Assembly: GCA_016215155.1 (NCBI GenBank)
Contig: JACRLQ010000007.1
Location: 23,994-87,993, forward strand
Length of the DNA stretch: 64,000 bases
Origin: Nitrospirota bacterium
Lineage (GTDB): Bacteria > Nitrospirota > Thermodesulfovibrionia > Thermodesulfovibrionales > UBA6898
Direction: 5' to 3'
The position numbers were made by a program, and so were the translations under genes. Of the stretch, positions 8,621 through 17,603 are shown piece by piece. Each line of letters begins with the position of its first letter. Positions within the stretch are counted from its first letter, which is position 1. Below the pieces are notes generated by a model. That model was not told the origin of the DNA. It saw only the letters and a program-made list of their open reading frames with translations, and made no database searches.

Positions 8621-9196
8621 ATGTTTATGGTGATTGACCGTCTTAAAAAGATTATTGGCAAGGGACCGGTGATAGACAAGCGTGTCCTTGACCGCCTAGC
8701 CGGAATGACCGAGACGCAGAAGGACGAGGAACTGCAGTCGATGCTCTATGAGATGGCCTTTCAGAACGCAGTCCGGTTTACTTATGATGAGTTGAAGAAG
8801 CAAGGTCACTTCAGTGGACTCGACAGAAATACTTTTTTCAATGAGATGCTGCTCGTAAACTTCTGGATGATGGAGAAGGTTTTTTCGAAATACAGGCCAG
8901 GCATAGCCAAAAAAATGCATCTGCATTATTTCGGTTTGCTCCCGGATATGGCTGAAAGATACGCCGCTCTGATGTCCAGATTCAGGACCTATAACCTGTG
9001 CTGGGATGAGTTCACCGGACACCATGACGAATTCGGACTTGAGGTCGGAAAAAACCTCTTCGGGAACGAGGCGGTATATCCTGAAAAAACGGTCTCCTTC
9101 TGGCTTATTTCCTACACCGACGAAAGTATAAAGCGGTATAAAAAAGTCAGAAAAGAGCTGCGCGAGGCGGGACTGATTGTGAAGAAGGAAGAATGA
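8621..9196 (+). CDS. Conserved-looking protein of unknown function
   Basis: A 191-residue soluble protein, mostly alpha-helical by composition, with no signal peptide or membrane helix. It is rich in aromatic and charged residues (NFWMMEKVF, MHLHYFGLLPDMAERY). I recognise no family. A weak ACGGAGA lies upstream; ATG 8627 is a second possible start. It has normal codon use for the region and an upstream terminator, so I consider it a real gene. A 167-bp inverted-repeat element begins at the base after its stop codon. Confidence 0.55.
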   Translation: MFMVIDRLKKIIGKGPVIDKRVLDRLAGMTETQKDEELQSMLYEMAFQNAVRFTYDELKKQGHFSGLDRNTFFNEMLLVNFWMMEKVFSKYRPGIAKKMHLHYFGLLPDMAERYAALMSRFRTYNLCWDEFTGHHDEFGLEVGKNLFGNEAVYPEKTVSFWLISYTDESIKRYKKVRKELREAGLIVKKEE

Positions 9197-9363
9197 ACAG
9201 GCTGTTGAAAAAGTGTTTTCAGATGTTTTAGCGTCATTCCCGTGCAGACGGGAATCCATTGTTTTTAAGGCGTTTGGATACCCGCTGCTTAAAGCCCCTG
9301 CTGTTGGCTTCGCGAGTATGACGGCTCTAACTGACAAAATGAGAGTTTTTTTCAACAGCCTGT
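9197..9363. repeat. MITE-like element, copy A (15-bp terminal inverted repeats)
   Basis: Perfect terminal inverted repeats CAGGCTGTTGAAAAA (9198-9212) and TTTTTCAACAGCCTG (9348-9362) enclose hairpin arms, including CATTCCCGTGCAGACGGGAA. Most of the sequence recurs on the opposite strand as copy B at 38661-38801. Copy A differs by ~28 extra bases in the second hairpin. It has no coding capacity and abuts the stop codon of the upstream gene. Confidence 0.8.
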
Positions 9364-9712
9364 GAAGTATTGAAACTTTGAGCAGTACTCCTTCGCACGC
9401 TTTAAAAAATAAAGGTTCCTCAGGTTTTGTATGGGTATTGATCCTCCCCCTGGCGGCAATGGGAGGGACAGTGATCCCAATGTCCACGGGAATCCCGGAA
9501 GAACCAAAATAAAGAGGGGGTTTATTCCTCCCCTGAAGATAAGGGGAGTTTACCCGCCTCTGGCGGCACCGAAGTTTACCTGCCTTCGCCAGCGCCAAAG
9601 GCGACCAGGGACGACCAGGGGCGAGGAGGGTTATGAGGTCTTACCCGCTTCACTGAAGGGTTCCAATAAAATCATTCTTTTTCTTTACAGTGGCATTATT
9701 GTATAATTAAGT
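9364..9712. repeat. Intergenic stretch with degenerate hairpin repeats
   Basis: No supported gene. It contains CTCCCCT/AGGGGAG (9528-9548) and several CGCC/GGCG and GGGAAT hairpin arms. The region reads like the 40.8-41.0 kb repeat block, sharing a CCCCT-AAGAT-AAGGGG hairpin core and a later TTATGAG..TTACCCGCTTC tail. An open frame at 9431-9706 is built from these repeats and is not believed. Confidence 0.5.
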
Positions 9713-10129
9713 ATGTTTACCAAAAGACCAATAAAGATTTTTTCCATATTTCTTCTGCTGTATTTCGTGGGATTTGCGGTATCCCCGGTATCTGCGATTG
9801 TCCCTTCGGAGCAGTTTGATCATAATGGACAAAAGGATGTTTTTAAGAAGCAAAGAACGCAGGCCGATCTTTTTTTCTTTGATCTCGCTCTCTGGGAAAT
9901 CCTTAAGAAGGCAAAATGTTCGGATAATTCCGCATATATTATTTCCTCGCAAAATAACGACGAGAGACCAAATACTGTTAATTCAATTATTATCGACTGG
10001 GCTACGGACAATTCACGCGACTTGCTCGTATATTCAGAATTCACTCGATTTCGCACTATAAGTCTTTTATCACTGAGCACAACACCTCGTTTAACTCATT
10101 CCGGACTTTCTCCACCTGTTTTTTCTTAA
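9713..10129 (+). CDS. Possible small secreted protein
   Basis: A 138-residue open frame starting with a signal-peptide-like segment (basic TKRPIK, hydrophobic IFSIFLLLYFVGFAV, then SPVSA). The rest is polar and unrecognised. There is no ribosome binding site. TATAAT at 9702-9707 lies only 5 bases before the ATG, so a transcript would be leaderless or start inside the gene. Base composition is AT-rich compared with its neighbours. It may be real, horizontally acquired, or a chance frame. The 190 bases after it (10130-10319) hold nothing I can identify beyond the next gene's ribosome binding site. Confidence 0.35.
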   Translation: MFTKRPIKIFSIFLLLYFVGFAVSPVSAIVPSEQFDHNGQKDVFKKQRTQADLFFFDLALWEILKKAKCSDNSAYIISSQNNDERPNTVNSIIIDWATDNSRDLLVYSEFTRFRTISLLSLSTTPRLTHSGLSPPVFS

Positions 10130-10319
10130 CATCTTTTCTTAATTCCCGCAGGGACTGCAGCACAACCATGATCGACGTGATATGACACGTTCGCTTTCTT
10201 GTGTTGACGGTTTGTAATGGTGCATTTCTCCGTATCATGCCGATAATTCCGAGGGAATCCTGAGATTTGCCGACAATCACTGCTTAGTATTTGATTCACT
10301 TGTCTTATAGGGAGGTACT

Positions 10320-10799
10320 ATGAGGGCAAAAGACTTGATGGTTCCATTGGTCGAGCATCTGAAACCTGGGAACACGCTGAAAGAGGCCGCAAATCTGCTC
10401 CGAACTGCACGACGGGGCGAAGAAAGGGCCGGCGTGAAGGCGCTGCCTGTTCTCGATGACCACAATAAACTTCTTGGAATACTATCCATCGGAGATATTC
10501 TCAAGGCAATTTATCCGTCCTATATGTACCTGATGGACCTCGGCGAATTTGCGTGGGATGGAATGGTCGAGGCCTTCGCAAAAAAGGCTGCTGACAAGAC
10601 TGTGGGCGATCTCATGAGCACCGCAGTTATTACTGTAAATGAAGATTCAACGCTCATGGAGTGCGTGGATCATATGCTCAAAAACAGTGTAAAAAGAGTC
10701 CCTGTTCTAAATAAAGACAATGCTGTTGTCGGCATGCTTTATGAGAAGGACGTTTTCAATGAAATAACTAGGGCCATGTTTAATAAGGAGACGCCATGA
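10320..10799 (+). CDS. CBS-domain pair protein
   Basis: 159 residues forming two CBS motifs (~8-60 and ~95-150): MRAKDLMVPLVEHLKPGNTL starts the first and VGDLMSTAVITVNEDSTL the second. CBS pairs bind adenosyl ligands and regulate partner transporters or enzymes. GGGAGGT precedes the ATG. It overlaps the following permease gene by 4 bases (ATGA), suggesting that it gates that transporter in response to energy charge or ionic strength (inference). Confidence 0.88.
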   Translation: MRAKDLMVPLVEHLKPGNTLKEAANLLRTARRGEERAGVKALPVLDDHNKLLGILSIGDILKAIYPSYMYLMDLGEFAWDGMVEAFAKKAADKTVGDLMSTAVITVNEDSTLMECVDHMLKNSVKRVPVLNKDNAVVGMLYEKDVFNEITRAMFNKETP

Positions 10800-12166
10800 C
10801 CCTTGAAACAGTAACGAGGGCAGAGGTATTTTTCCTCAATTTGCCGTTCTGGATAGCAACTGCCATATTCATTGCCGCGTATGCATTGATTGTGTCTGAG
10901 AAAATACATAAGACGGTTGTAGCTCTTTTTGCCGCCGGTTTAATGCTGGTTCTGAAAGTTCTTGAGCAAAACGAGGCGTTCCATGTTGAGGAATTCGGTG
11001 TGGACTGGAATGTCATCATCCTGCTTATCTCCATGATGGTGATCATCAACCTGATGCGTCCGACCGGAGCTTTCGAATATATCGCAATCAAGAGTGCAAA
11101 ATTAGGCAAGGGGGAGCCCTTCAGGATAATGGCTATATTTGCCGTTGTTACAGCTATCCTGAGTGCGCTGCTTGATAACGTTACCACAGTGCTTTTAATT
11201 ACCCCTGTTACACTACTCATTGCAGACGCCCTCGATGTTGACCCTGTCCCGTATCTGATTTCATGCGCTTTTGCATCAAACATTGGCGGAACGGCTACCC
11301 TTATAGGTGATCCCCCTAACATAATGATCGCTTCTAAGGCACAACTCAGTTTCATGGACTTTATATATCATTTGGCCCCAGTTGTCATAGTTATGATGGT
11401 TGTATACATCTTTGTCATTAAATTCATCTGGGGGAAAAAGCTCGTAACACGGGAAGAGTTAAAACAGCGTATTATGACCATGAACGAAAACGAGGCGATA
11501 AAAGACCCGGTAATGCTCACAAAATCCCTTGTTGTCCTTGGCATTGTTTTAACTGGTTTCATATTCCATGGCATGCTCCACTTCCAGCCTGCAACGGTTG
11601 CTCTTTTTGGCGCCGCGCTGCTTCTGCTGCTGTCCGGAACTCATGAGCCGCATCATGTCCTCGCAGAGGTTGAGTGGCCGACAATATTCTTTTTCATGGG
11701 GCTGTTTATCATAGTCGGCGGTGTCGTAAAGGTCGGCCTTATCAAATGGATGTCGCTTCAGATCCTCGATTTAACACAAGGTAATATGTTTGCCACCTCA
11801 ATGGTTGTAATGTGGTTTTCTGCCTTTGCCTCGGCAATTGTTGACAACATCCCATATGTGGCGACAATGAATCCGCTGATCGTTGACATGGCAAGACAGC
11901 TCTGGCCTGACCTTTCCGGGGTCCAGCTCCTTCAACATCCGGATCTGATGCCCCTTTGGTGGTCATTGGCCCTTGGGGCATGTCTGGGAGGGAACGGATC
12001 TGCCATCGGAGCTTCCGCCAATGTCATTGTTGTCGGCATGTCTGAAAAAGCGGGCAGGCGAATATCATTCTTCAAGTTCATGGCATATGGGATGCCGATC
12101 ATGATAATAACTGTAGCGATCTCATCCGTTTATGTATGGCTGAGATACTACGTCCTTGGCATATAG
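10796..12166 (+). CDS. ArsB/NhaD-type (SLC13 superfamily) permease
   Basis: A 456-residue protein with about 11-12 hydrophobic helices. Two inverted-repeat family signatures are visible: SALLDNVTTVLLITPVT with ASNIGGTATLIGDPPN in the first half, and SAIVDNIPYVATMNPL with CLGGNGSAIGASANV in the second. Members move Na+/H+, arsenite or organic anions. The absence of ars genes and the surrounding cation transporters favour a cation or proton-coupled role here. It is translationally coupled to the CBS protein. Exact substrate is not determinable. Confidence 0.85.
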   Translation: MTLETVTRAEVFFLNLPFWIATAIFIAAYALIVSEKIHKTVVALFAAGLMLVLKVLEQNEAFHVEEFGVDWNVIILLISMMVIINLMRPTGAFEYIAIKSAKLGKGEPFRIMAIFAVVTAILSALLDNVTTVLLITPVTLLIADALDVDPVPYLISCAFASNIGGTATLIGDPPNIMIASKAQLSFMDFIYHLAPVVIVMMVVYIFVIKFIWGKKLVTREELKQRIMTMNENEAIKDPVMLTKSLVVLGIVLTGFIFHGMLHFQPATVALFGAALLLLLSGTHEPHHVLAEVEWPTIFFFMGLFIIVGGVVKVGLIKWMSLQILDLTQGNMFATSMVVMWFSAFASAIVDNIPYVATMNPLIVDMARQLWPDLSGVQLLQHPDLMPLWWSLALGACLGGNGSAIGASANVIVVGMSEKAGRRISFFKFMAYGMPIMIITVAISSVYVWLRYYVLGI

Positions 12167-12193
12167 ATTTCAAAACAGAAAGGGAGGAAAGAA

Positions 12194-13039
12194 ATGCTGA
12201 AGAAAACATTGCTCATAGTCGCTGGGTTGATAGTAACCGGGTTGCTTTTTGTTGAGGTAAGCGGCAATAAGTTCGTGGATAAAGTTCAAAGAGAAGTGCG
12301 GCAGATTACCGAAGGGACCGCTTCCGCGCCTGTACAAGTTTTTACATACAATCAGCTCAAGGGGTTGCCAGGGCCGGTCCAAAATTATTTCAAGAATGTT
12401 TTAAAGGATGGCCGGGAAAATATCAGAAGCGTCAGGCTGAAGCAGACCGGCGAATTCAGGGCAAAGGAATCCGACCGCTGGGTTCCCCTCGAAGCCGAGC
12501 AATATTATGCAATAGAAAGTCCGTCTTTTGTATGGCATGGGCGGCTGAAGCCCACACCCTATACATGGATTGAATCTCGGGATGTATATCATAAGGGCAG
12601 AGGATTCATGGAAGGGAAATTGCTCTCCGCATTTCCGCTTATGTTTGACTCGGGAAGAGAGCTCGAACTCTCTTCCCTGGCCAGGTTCCTCTCAGAAGCT
12701 CCATGGTACCCTACGGCATTGCTGCCTAGAGAGGATCTTCAATGGAAAGGCCTTGACTCGCACTCTGCCATGGCTGTGATCAGCGATGCGGGATACAGCG
12801 TGTCCGCTGTTTTCACCTTCGGCGATAACGGAGAAATTACAAAGGTTTCAACAGACGACAGATACAGAAATATAAACGGGAAAAAGGAGCGGATGTCCTG
12901 GACGGCCCACTATAAGAACTATCAGGAAATAAATGGCGTGAAGATACCAACTGAGATTGAAGCAGAATGGAATCTGCAAAAGGGAGATTTTCAGTATGCA
13001 AAATTGAAAGTTACGGAAGTAAGGTATAATGAGAAATGA
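12194..13039 (+). CDS. DUF6544-like membrane-anchored protein
   Basis: A 281-residue protein with a single N-terminal hydrophobic segment (LLIVAGLIVTGLLFVEV, ~5-22) and a large soluble domain. The features LPGPVQNYFKNVL, KESDRWVPLEAEQYYAI and SFVWHGRLKPTPYTW resemble the DUF6544 family, whose function is unknown. The anchor suggests an extracytoplasmic domain. GGGAGG lies upstream of the ATG. It follows the permease by 27 bases, so it is probably in the same operon. Its last bases (GGTATAATGA) match the segment upstream of the intact CaCA antiporter at 30.8 kb. Confidence 0.65.
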   Translation: MLKKTLLIVAGLIVTGLLFVEVSGNKFVDKVQREVRQITEGTASAPVQVFTYNQLKGLPGPVQNYFKNVLKDGRENIRSVRLKQTGEFRAKESDRWVPLEAEQYYAIESPSFVWHGRLKPTPYTWIESRDVYHKGRGFMEGKLLSAFPLMFDSGRELELSSLARFLSEAPWYPTALLPREDLQWKGLDSHSAMAVISDAGYSVSAVFTFGDNGEITKVSTDDRYRNINGKKERMSWTAHYKNYQEINGVKIPTEIEAEWNLQKGDFQYAKLKVTEVRYNEK

Positions 13040-13056
13040 CGTGTAAAGGTGATTAT

Positions 13057-13220
13057 TTTTAAAAAAAGCACCTCTGGACCGGCTTTCTTGTCCGTGCCGT
13101 GACGCTCGTTTATTCAGGCACGCGGCTGTCGAAGTATGGCGATAGCATCGCTGAAAAGACAGGTCTCGGCTGGGCATGAATTGGTAGCCAGCGCAGGGCC
13201 GATGGTGTTTTTTTTGTCTC
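13057..13220 (+). pseudogene. Decayed 5' fragment of a CaCA antiporter gene (relic 1)
   Basis: Bases 13069-13176 translate to a close match of the antiporter at 30883 (HLWTGFLVRAVTLVYSG against [17 protein letters not shown], then [15 protein letters not shown]). The ATG is changed to AAG and the Trp codon is TGA (13177-13179). DNA similarity extends upstream into GGTATAATGA..AATGAC..AAAGGTGA. Further along, GGCC-GATGGTGTTTTTTTTGTC (13198 on) resembles the antiporter at ~31285, as if an internal piece were lost. Not functional. Confidence 0.75.
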
Positions 13221-13259
13221 AATCAGTAAACGTCTTCCTCATTCATTATGCTGAGAGAA

Positions 13260-14108
13260 ATGGTACCCGTGAAAAAGATTGTTATATTTTCAGACCTGGA
13301 CGGCGCCCTGCTTCACCCGAAGACATACGCCTTCGAGGCAGCGCTGCCGGCCTTGGGCCTGATAAGAGAAAGAAATATACCCCTTGTCCTCTGCTCCAGC
13401 AAGACGAGGGCGGAGATAGAGGTTTACAAACCTAGGCTCGGAAACGATCATCCTTTTATCTCCGAAAACGGAGGAGGGATATTCATTCCTGAGGGGTATT
13501 TTTCAAAAACCCCCGCTCATCCATCCCTTTACGACGGAGGAGAGGCGGCATTACTTAAAGACCTTGCAGGATATCATGTTATTGTTCTCGGCAAACCTTA
13601 CGAAGAGATCAGAAAGACCTTCTCAGATTTAAGAGACCGCTTAAACATCGGAGTGAAGGGTTTTGGAGATATGACCGCGGAAGATATCGCAGAGTTGACC
13701 GGGCTCACCTTTGAAGAGGCATCTCTTGCCAAGTTGCGGGACTTTGGCGAGCCGTTTGTCTTTGAGGCGAATACTGATGAGCGATTTTTGAAAGCAATAG
13801 AAGACTCCGGTTTCCACTGGACCCAGGGGAAATTACATCATATTATCGGTGACAACGACAAAGGAAAGGCCGTATATATCCTGAAGGGGCTTTTTGAAAG
13901 AGAGATGGGGGAATTCCGTACTATCGGCCTTGGAGACGGGTTCAATGACCTTCCTATGCTTAAGAAAGTGGACCTGCCCGTCCTTATTCCAAAAGAGGAT
14001 GGGGACTATGACCCCAGGGTAAAACTGCCCAATCTGATAAAGGCGGAGGGAATTGGGCCTGACGGATGGAATAAGGCGATAATGGAACTTTTACAGACGA
14101 TGCGATAA
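13260..14108 (+). CDS. mpgP: Mannosyl-/glucosyl-3-phosphoglycerate phosphatase
   Basis: A HAD superfamily IIB phosphatase of the mannosyl-3-phosphoglycerate phosphatase family, about 282 residues. The nucleophile motif is SDLDGALLHP (D12, D14), motif II is CSSKTRAE, followed by ISENGGGIF. The C-terminal metal site is GLGDGFNDLPML. It would remove phosphate from mannosyl- or glucosyl-3-phosphoglycerate, the last step in making the compatible solute mannosyl- or glucosylglycerate. Starts at ATG 13248, ATG 13260 and GTG 13269 are all possible; GAGAG at 13253 favours the later ones. It overlaps the next gene by one base (TAATG) and lies in a glycerate-osmolyte cluster. Confidence 0.85.
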   Translation: MVPVKKIVIFSDLDGALLHPKTYAFEAALPALGLIRERNIPLVLCSSKTRAEIEVYKPRLGNDHPFISENGGGIFIPEGYFSKTPAHPSLYDGGEAALLKDLAGYHVIVLGKPYEEIRKTFSDLRDRLNIGVKGFGDMTAEDIAELTGLTFEEASLAKLRDFGEPFVFEANTDERFLKAIEDSGFHWTQGKLHHIIGDNDKGKAVYILKGLFEREMGEFRTIGLGDGFNDLPMLKKVDLPVLIPKEDGDYDPRVKLPNLIKAEGIGPDGWNKAIMELLQTMR

Positions 14109-15508
14109 TGGAAAGGACTACTGTTCTTGAGATTTACCATGCTGCATTGAAGGCGGCAGACCCTTATATTGCTGTTAACAAAGCTCTTCGTCTTAAAGAA
14201 TACAAGTTGGTTGTCAACGAAACGGAATACGACCTGAACAAATTCAGCAGTGTCATTGTGATTGGCGCCGGTAAAGGCACTGCACCGATGGCCCGGGCGG
14301 TTGAGGACACCCTTGGAGACAGGATTGACTCAGGGCTCATTATCGTAAAGTATGGCCACACCGGACAGCTCCAAAAGATAAGGCAGATCGAGGCCTCGCA
14401 CCCGCTGCCTGATTTGGCGGGGGTGAGAGGGACCGCTGAAATTCTTGAACTGCTCAAGAAAGCCGATGATAGGACACTCGTTATATGCCTGCTCTCCGGG
14501 GGCGGTTCTGCCTTGCTGGTGTCGCCAGTCGAAGGGCTAACGCTTGAAGACAAGCAAATGACAACCGACCTCCTTCTTAAGGCAGGCGCAACCATCGATG
14601 ATCTGAATACGGTAAGAAAGCATTTATCAAATGTGAAGGGTGGAAAGCTTGCCGAAATTGCCCGGCCGGCCACTGTTGCAACGTTGATTCTTTCCGACGT
14701 AATCGGAGACCGCCTCGATGTGATTGCCTCCGGCCCAACGGTCCCGGACAACTCTACTTTTGCAGATGCGCTCAGGATCATAACATCGCTTATTGAAAAG
14801 CACGGCCTAAAGCACGCCTTCCCTGAAAGGGCGCTTGATTATCTAAGGGCCGGGGTTAATGGAAAAATACCTGAAACACCCAAAAAAGGTGATCCTTGCT
14901 TCAATAATACTGCCGCCTTCGTTGTAGGAAGTCTGAAACAGGCCATTGCCGCGGCAAGGAAGACGGCTGAGATAATGGGCTTTGAAACCGTGGTCATAAC
15001 TGATAAAATTCAGGGAGAGGCCAGGAAGGCGGCAATTTACCTGGCTGATATCGCAAAGAGCGTAAAGAATAATGCAAAGGCAGGTAAGTCGTTCTGCCTT
15101 ATTTCCGGAGGAGAGACTATCGTAAAGGTAAATGGCGCGGGGAAGGGCGGGAGAAATCAGGAAATGGCCCTGGCCTTTGCGCTTGAGATTAAAGGTGTTG
15201 AAGGCGTTACTATGCTCTCGGCGGGAACGGACGGAACTGATGGCCCCACAGACGCTACGGGCGCAGTTGTCGACGGCAATACAGCGGAGCTGGCCAACAG
15301 AGTCGGGCTCGACCCCCAGGCGTACCTTGCGGAGAACGATTCTTACACTTTTTTTGAGAGACTCGATGCTTTGACCGGCAGTAGGCATCATATTAAGACA
15401 GGCCCGACCGGAACAAATGTGATGGATATTCAGTTGATTCTTGTTTCGGACCCCTTTGCAGGAAAAGACGATGTTGCTTCAGGCAATGTTCTGGTGAAAA
15501 ATGAATAA
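14108..15508 (+). CDS. Glycerate 2-kinase (MOFRL family)
   Basis: A 466-residue glycerate kinase of the GckA/TtuD (DUF4147 plus MOFRL) type, which forms 2-phosphoglycerate from glycerate and ATP. Visible features include VIVIGAGKGTAPMARAVE (~50-67), LLSGGGSALLV (~125-135), the NTVRKHLSNVKGGKLA segment, and the C-terminal MOFRL motif GGRNQEMALAFAL. In this cluster it could recycle glycerate released from glycosylglycerates or feed phosphoglycerate to the synthases. It overlaps both neighbours (one base upstream, eight bases downstream), so it is translated with them. Confidence 0.9.
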   Translation: MERTTVLEIYHAALKAADPYIAVNKALRLKEYKLVVNETEYDLNKFSSVIVIGAGKGTAPMARAVEDTLGDRIDSGLIIVKYGHTGQLQKIRQIEASHPLPDLAGVRGTAEILELLKKADDRTLVICLLSGGGSALLVSPVEGLTLEDKQMTTDLLLKAGATIDDLNTVRKHLSNVKGGKLAEIARPATVATLILSDVIGDRLDVIASGPTVPDNSTFADALRIITSLIEKHGLKHAFPERALDYLRAGVNGKIPETPKKGDPCFNNTAAFVVGSLKQAIAAARKTAEIMGFETVVITDKIQGEARKAAIYLADIAKSVKNNAKAGKSFCLISGGETIVKVNGAGKGGRNQEMALAFALEIKGVEGVTMLSAGTDGTDGPTDATGAVVDGNTAELANRVGLDPQAYLAENDSYTFFERLDALTGSRHHIKTGPTGTNVMDIQLILVSDPFAGKDDVASGNVLVKNE

Positions 15509-16730
15509 CAGAGGAGTGGATATCGTGGTAGGCATCCCCAGTTACAACAATGCCAAAACCATAGGGCATGTTGTAAGGGCTGTAGATGCAGGGCTTGCAA
15601 AGTATTTTCCGGACAAAAAGGCTATTATCGTTAACTCGGATGGCGGATCGAAGGATGGCACCTCTGAAGTAATTAAAAACACCACCATTGACCACAATGC
15701 GCTCTTGATACAGCACCCTTTATCGATGTCACACAGGATAACCACGCCGTATCACGGGATCCCCGGCAAAGGGAGCGCCATAAGGACTGTATTTCAGATG
15801 GCCGTTGACATGGGTGCGAGTGTGTGCGCCATTGTGGATTCTGACCTGAGGAGCATAACCCCGGAGTGGATAGAGCTTCTTCTGACACCGGTACTCAAGG
15901 AAGGGAAAGACTTTGTGGCTCCTCTTTACAGCAGGCATAAGTTTGACGGGACCATCACAAACTCCATAGTCTACCCCGTGACCAGGGCTTTTTACGGGAA
16001 GAGAATAAGGCAACCTATCGGCGGGGAGTTCGGGTTTTCCGGGAATATGGCAGAGTTTTATCTGAAACAGGACGTATGGGGAACAGACGTGGCCAGATTC
16101 GGGATAGATATATGGATGACCACTGAGGCCGTAGCAAACGATTTCAGGGTATGCCAGGCGTTCCTGGGCGCGAAGATTCATGATGCCAAGGACCCTGGTT
16201 CTGATCTGAGCGAAATGCTTGTCCAGGTCGTCAGCTCTCTATTCGACCTGACTGAAAAACATTCAGACAAATGGAAGGTGGTCAAAGGCTCTATAGATGT
16301 TCCCACATTCGGGTTCAGGTATCATGTGGGTCTTGAACACGTTATGGTAAACGTGGGAAGGATGCTGGGTATATTCAGGGACGGCCTTGATAATTTGGAC
16401 AAGATATGGCTGGAGGTCATAGGCTCCGGTGACTTTGGCGAGGTTCAGACCCTCGGAGCCGTATCCGACGAAAAATTCAGGTTCCCCCTGAAGCTATGGG
16501 CAACGATCATATATGATTACGCCATAGCTTACCATAAGAAAAAGCTACCTCCACAGCACCTCATAAAATCCCTGATTCCTCTTTACCTTGCTAAAACCGC
16601 ATCGTTTGTTATGGAGGTAGCGGATATGGATCAATATGGGGCGGAGGCTGAAATAGAAAAGCTATGTCTGGATATTTTCAGTCCAGAATGCGGCACCAGT
16701 CATAGTTTCTTTTTTATTCTGGAAGTTTGA
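15501..16730 (+). CDS. Glycosyltransferase (GT2/GT81-like), C-terminus altered
   Basis: A nucleotide-sugar glycosyltransferase of the GT-A fold. VVGIPSYNNAKTI opens the Rossmann region, VDSDLRS (D113, D115) is the DxD metal site, and QPIGGEFGFSGNMA resembles the acceptor region of phosphoglycerate glycosyltransferases. It may attach mannose or glucose to (glucosyl)phosphoglycerate, as MggA- or GpgS-type enzymes do; the donor is not determinable. The last ~18 residues (from about LCLDIF) are encoded by DNA that, in another frame, is the end of a LapA-like gene. The native C-terminus has probably been replaced at a deletion junction. Confidence 0.75.
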   Translation: MNNRGVDIVVGIPSYNNAKTIGHVVRAVDAGLAKYFPDKKAIIVNSDGGSKDGTSEVIKNTTIDHNALLIQHPLSMSHRITTPYHGIPGKGSAIRTVFQMAVDMGASVCAIVDSDLRSITPEWIELLLTPVLKEGKDFVAPLYSRHKFDGTITNSIVYPVTRAFYGKRIRQPIGGEFGFSGNMAEFYLKQDVWGTDVARFGIDIWMTTEAVANDFRVCQAFLGAKIHDAKDPGSDLSEMLVQVVSSLFDLTEKHSDKWKVVKGSIDVPTFGFRYHVGLEHVMVNVGRMLGIFRDGLDNLDKIWLEVIGSGDFGEVQTLGAVSDEKFRFPLKLWATIIYDYAIAYHKKKLPPQHLIKSLIPLYLAKTASFVMEVADMDQYGAEAEIEKLCLDIFSPECGTSHSFFFILEV

Positions 16731-16848
16731 AGCGTCCATTGCGATAGTGATATTCCTCTCTGTATTAAGCGGGATAATTATAGGAGCGGTAATCACATCG
16801 CTGTTAAGGATGAGTCGAGCTAACCTGCAGAAATCTAAAAAAGAGTAA
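16660..16848 (+). pseudogene. LapA-like (DUF1049) 3' relic
   Basis: Shifted by one relative to the glycosyltransferase frame, the sequence reads VQNAAPVIVSFLFWKFEA, then a hydrophobic helix with GIIIGAVITSLLRMSR and a Lys-rich tail ending at TAA 16846-16848. This is the pattern of LapA/DUF1049 inner-membrane proteins: NxxPVxVxFLFW, then TM2, then a basic cytoplasmic end. The first membrane helix and any start codon are missing, and an in-frame TAG lies at 16654. It is a truncated remnant fused to the end of the upstream gene. Confidence 0.7.
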
Positions 16849-16864
16849 TACAAGGAGGTATGTC

Positions 16865-17566
16865 ATGGAAGGATTTTTAAGCCTGATTCTCGAACCGATC
16901 AATGAGGTCTATCTCAAATTCAAGGGTTTCTTCCCAAATATACTTGCCATGCTGACCATCATTATCATAGGCATCTGCGTGGCATGGCTGGTGAAAACTG
17001 TCTTCCTGAAGGTTTTCAAGGCTATAAAGTTCGACAACTGGTGCGACAGGATGGGGATAACTGCATTGATGAGAAAAGGGGACATATGGGCAAAGCCTGC
17101 GGAGGTCGTGGTTAAAGTTATTTTTTGGCTGTTCGTTATAGTCTCCATAATGGTAGGGTTCAGCGCCCTTAACCACCAGGCCATAAACAGCCTCGTAAAC
17201 CAGTTTTTCCTGTATCTGCCTAATGCCTTCTCTGCGGTATTGATCCTGTTTATAGGATATATGGTGGCCGGCTTTCTGAGCAGGGCTGCCCTTATTGCAG
17301 CTGTTAACGGAGGACTCAGTTACGCAAAGCTTATTGCAAACGCTGTCAGGCTTATGCTTGCAGTGCTCTTTTTTGCCATGGCACTGGAGCAGCTTAACGT
17401 TGCGCCCAAAATAGTTGTTTCCGCGTTCACTATAATCTTCGGCGGTATAGTCATGGCCATTGCCATTTCTTTCGGCATAGCAGGAATAGAGACTGCAAAA
17501 AGGATAATCGAAGGGGAAAAAACGAAACTGGAGAATGATAAAAAAGGCGATGTTGAACATATATAG
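16865..17566 (+). CDS. Small mechanosensitive-channel-like membrane protein (TM_helix repeats)
   Basis: 233 residues with about five hydrophobic helices and repeats of the conserved TM helix seen in PF05552 proteins: LPNAFSAVLILFIGYMVA followed by FGGIVMAIAISFGIAG. This family lies close to small-conductance mechanosensitive channels but lacks their beta and C-terminal domains. A role in osmotic adjustment fits the neighbouring osmolyte genes (inference). AAGGAGGT precedes the ATG. Confidence 0.75.
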   Translation: MEGFLSLILEPINEVYLKFKGFFPNILAMLTIIIIGICVAWLVKTVFLKVFKAIKFDNWCDRMGITALMRKGDIWAKPAEVVVKVIFWLFVIVSIMVGFSALNHQAINSLVNQFFLYLPNAFSAVLILFIGYMVAGFLSRAALIAAVNGGLSYAKLIANAVRLMLAVLFFAMALEQLNVAPKIVVSAFTIIFGGIVMAIAISFGIAGIETAKRIIEGEKTKLENDKKGDVEHI

Positions 17567-17603
17567 CAATATTCAAATTCACTGAATCAGATAGGAGACC
17601 ACA

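Noticed and set aside
9431..9706. 91-codon plus-strand frame
   Set aside because: Made of intergenic hairpin repeats (Gly/Pro/Arg-rich translation); no ribosome binding site.
9684..9707. TTTACA with TATAAT as a promoter
   Set aside because: The spacer is only 12 bases; the -10 alone was noted instead.
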